DNA of 16,014 nt from Minisyncoccota bacterium (GTDB taxonomy: Bacteria; Patescibacteriota; Minisyncoccia; Phycocordibacterales; JAACPR01): positions 1-16,014 of the forward strand of contig JAGOTN010000011.1 in the NCBI GenBank assembly GCA_018061745.1, given 5' to 3'. Shown piece after piece: positions 14,403 to 16,014 of the stretch (within the stretch, counting starts at the first letter, position 1; each line of letters opens with the position of its first letter). Below the pieces are notes generated by a model that saw nothing but the letters and a program-made list of their open reading frames with translations, made no database searches and had not been told where the DNA came from. Both the position numbers and the translations under genes were made by a program.

Positions 14403-15377
14403 ATGAGTAAGAAATTAATCACAGGAGTAAAGCCAACAGGAACAATACATATAGGGAATTATTTTGGCGCAATAAAACCTTTTATTGATATTCAAAACCA
14501 ATATCACTCATCTATTTTTATTGCAGACCTCCACGCCATAACAAGTATTCAAGATAAAAATGCTTTAGAAAATCAAATTATTGAAACAGCAGTCGCTTAT
14601 TTATCTGCGGGAGTTGATTTAAGAAAAACAAATATTTTTAAACAAAGTGATACTCCAGAAGTTACAGAGCTCGCTTGGACTTTGAGTTGTTTGAGCACAA
14701 TGCCGTATATTATGCGCGCTCATTCTTTTAAAGATGCAGAAGCAAAAAATAAAGAAATTAATGTTGGAGTTTTTACATACCCAATTCTTATGGCAGCCGA
14801 TATTTTACTTTCAGGAGCAGAGTTTGTGCCAGTTGGAAAAGATCAAGAACAACATTTAGAAATCGCTCGGGATATCGCGGATAAATTCAATCGTACATAC
14901 GGAGAAACTTTTGTAATGCCAAAAGCGATTATTCAAAAAGAAGTTGCAACAGTTCCAGGAATCGATGGTCAAAAAATGAGCAAAAGCTACAACAACACAA
15001 TTTCACTTTTTGCCACTGATGAGGAAATTGAAAAATTAGTTAGTGTTATACCAACAGACTCAACTCCGATTGATCAACCAAAAGATCCTGATACAAACAA
15101 TGTTTTCAATATTCATAAACTAATTTTAAATGAACAAGAAGTTTCAGAATTGAGAAAGAAATATGAAACTCCGGGAATGGGATATCAAGAAGCTAAAAAG
15201 ATGCTTTCTGAAGATTTGAAGAATTTTATTCGGCCATTTAGAGAAAAGCGCGAATTATATCTTAAGAACCCTAAAAAAATCCTAAAGATTCTTAAAAAAG
15301 GAGGTAAAATCGCAAAGAAAAACGCTGAAAAGAAAATGAAGGAGGTTCGACAGAAGATAGGATACGGGCTTTATTAA
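14403..15377 (+). CDS. trpS: Tryptophanyl-tRNA synthetase
   Basis: This enzyme charges tRNA-Trp with tryptophan as a class I synthetase. The 324-residue protein is of normal length. The ATP-binding signature is GVKPTGTIHIGN (8-19, HIGN standing for HIGH), and the second signature is GQKMSKSYNN (189-198) with K194 in the mobile KMSKS loop. Other family marks are MPYIMRAHSFKDAEAKN (100-116), TYPILMAADILL (125-136) and VGKDQEQHLEIARDIADKFN (144-163). The C-terminal end is lysine-rich, as is common. It starts 9 bases after the kinase gene ends with no Shine-Dalgarno sequence. I see no leader peptide or T-box upstream, so tryptophan-dependent control is not evident. Confidence 0.98.
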   Translation: MSKKLITGVKPTGTIHIGNYFGAIKPFIDIQNQYHSSIFIADLHAITSIQDKNALENQIIETAVAYLSAGVDLRKTNIFKQSDTPEVTELAWTLSCLSTMPYIMRAHSFKDAEAKNKEINVGVFTYPILMAADILLSGAEFVPVGKDQEQHLEIARDIADKFNRTYGETFVMPKAIIQKEVATVPGIDGQKMSKSYNNTISLFATDEEIEKLVSVIPTDSTPIDQPKDPDTNNVFNIHKLILNEQEVSELRKKYETPGMGYQEAKKMLSEDLKNFIRPFREKRELYLKNPKKILKILKKGGKIAKKNAEKKMKEVRQKIGYGLY

Positions 15378-15386
15378 GGATTTGTT

Positions 15387-15414
15387 TTGTTAAAGTATTA
15401 AAACCTGCTAAAAT
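15387..15414 (+). promoter_or_regulatory. Promoter of the YceI-family gene: TTGTTA, extended -10 TGcTAAAAT
   Basis: TTGTTA (15387-15392), a 16-base spacer and TAAAAT (15409-15414) with TG at 15406-15407 form a good extended -10 promoter in the 75-base gap after trpS. The predicted start near 15421 leaves a leader of about 32 bases, the longest in the window. Confidence 0.55.
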
Positions 15415-15452
15415 TAGACCTGTATTTATTGGGTTTTAAATTAAATTTATTT

Positions 15453-16014
15453 ATGAAAATAGCAGCAATTATTGTAGTTTTGATTTTAGTAGCGGTGGCA
15501 GGAGTTTTAATTTTTAGCCCGAAAGCACCTAAAGACGTACAATCACTAGAAGTTAACGACACAAAAGATCAAACTCAAAACACTTCAGGTGGAAATATTG
15601 AAGGAAAAGTTGAGTTAACAGAATTTAGTTTTGTTGGATACGGTCCAGGAAAATCTCACACTGGAGTATTTGAAGAATATGAAGTTAGAAATGTTCGTGT
15701 TAATTCAAATGGAATTCCAGTAGCTGGAGAATTAGTTATTAAAACAGCTTCTATAAAAACAGATACAGCAATGCTGGATACTCACTTAAAAGAGAAAGCA
15801 GAATTTTTTGACGTTGCAAAATATCCAGAAATAATTTTCTCATTAACAAATGCTACAGACATGGGTAACGGAGAGTTCCAAGTTGGTGGTGATTTGAAAG
15901 TAAAAGACGTTTCAAAAGCAGTTAAATTTATCGTAAAGGCAAACATGAACAAAACATTTACTTCAGAATTTAAATTAAACATGAACGACTTCGGATTTTC
16001 AGCTCCAGGAATCG
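15453..16014 (+). CDS. YceI-family protein, membrane-anchored, 3' partial
   Basis: The frame runs from the ATG at 15453 to the window edge without a stop (187 complete codons). It begins with a hydrophobic anchor (MKIAAIIVVLILVAVAGVLIF, about 3-21), then a polar linker (about 24-48), then a lipocalin-like YceI domain. Recognisable YceI segments include TEFSFVGYGPGKSHTGVFEEY, then IKTASIKTDTAMLDTHLKEKAEFFDVAKYPEIIF and FQVGGDLKVKDVSKAVKF. YceI proteins are extracytoplasmic beta-barrels that bind isoprenoid or other lipid-like molecules; the exact ligand and role here are unknown. There is no lipobox cysteine, so the N-terminus probably stays as a membrane tether. It has its own predicted promoter and ends a run of housekeeping genes. 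Confidence 0.92.
   Translation, partial: MKIAAIIVVLILVAVAGVLIFSPKAPKDVQSLEVNDTKDQTQNTSGGNIEGKVELTEFSFVGYGPGKSHTGVFEEYEVRNVRVNSNGIPVAGELVIKTASIKTDTAMLDTHLKEKAEFFDVAKYPEIIFSLTNATDMGNGEFQVGGDLKVKDVSKAVKFIVKANMNKTFTSEFKLNMNDFGFSAPGI

Overview
The window is about 16 kb of AT-rich bacterial DNA, tightly packed, with every gene on the + strand. I infer a member of the Candidate Phyla Radiation (Patescibacteria, probably Parcubacteria-like). The reasons are the shortened alanyl-tRNA synthetase, compact ribosomal proteins, a PilM-like protein paired with a membrane protein often auto-labelled 'baseplate J-like' in these genomes, short gaps, and almost no Shine-Dalgarno sequences. This placement rests on recalled family features, not on a database search.

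Layout: (1) 3-1276, a membrane-anchored protein of unknown function (start lies before the window) overlapping by one base an ATP-cone plus nuclease-fold protein. (2) 1302-3071, alaS. (3) 3095-5614, an actin-fold PilM/FtsA-like protein followed by a single-pass membrane protein with a large extracytoplasmic domain. (4) 5638-9579, a translation and transcription cluster: infA, rpsM, rpsK, rpsD, rpoA, rplQ, rplM, rpsI. This is the classical alpha operon with rplM-rpsI appended, but without rpmJ. (5) 9618-12964, the DnaK chaperone set grpE-dnaK-dnaJ, in which dnaJ overlaps dnaK by one base and lacks the zinc-finger domain. (6) 12998-14393, a five-helix membrane protein overlapping a histidine kinase by 8 bases. 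(7) 14403-15377, trpS. (8) 15453 to the end, a YceI-family protein cut by the window edge.

Most of the window is core housekeeping. The less ordinary parts are the PilM-like/membrane pair, the ATP-cone nuclease, the histidine kinase with its membrane partner, and how gene expression appears to be organised. Several genes have a -10-like box 6 to 13 bases before the start codon, which implies very short or absent 5' leaders. Hardly any start has a Shine-Dalgarno match. Arginine codon CGA is heavily used in ribosomal protein genes but rare in alaS. None of the 19 genes whose ends are visible stops with TGA.

There are no tRNA or rRNA genes, CRISPR arrays, insertion sequences or convincing rho-independent terminators. 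No gene-free stretch exceeds about 85 bases.
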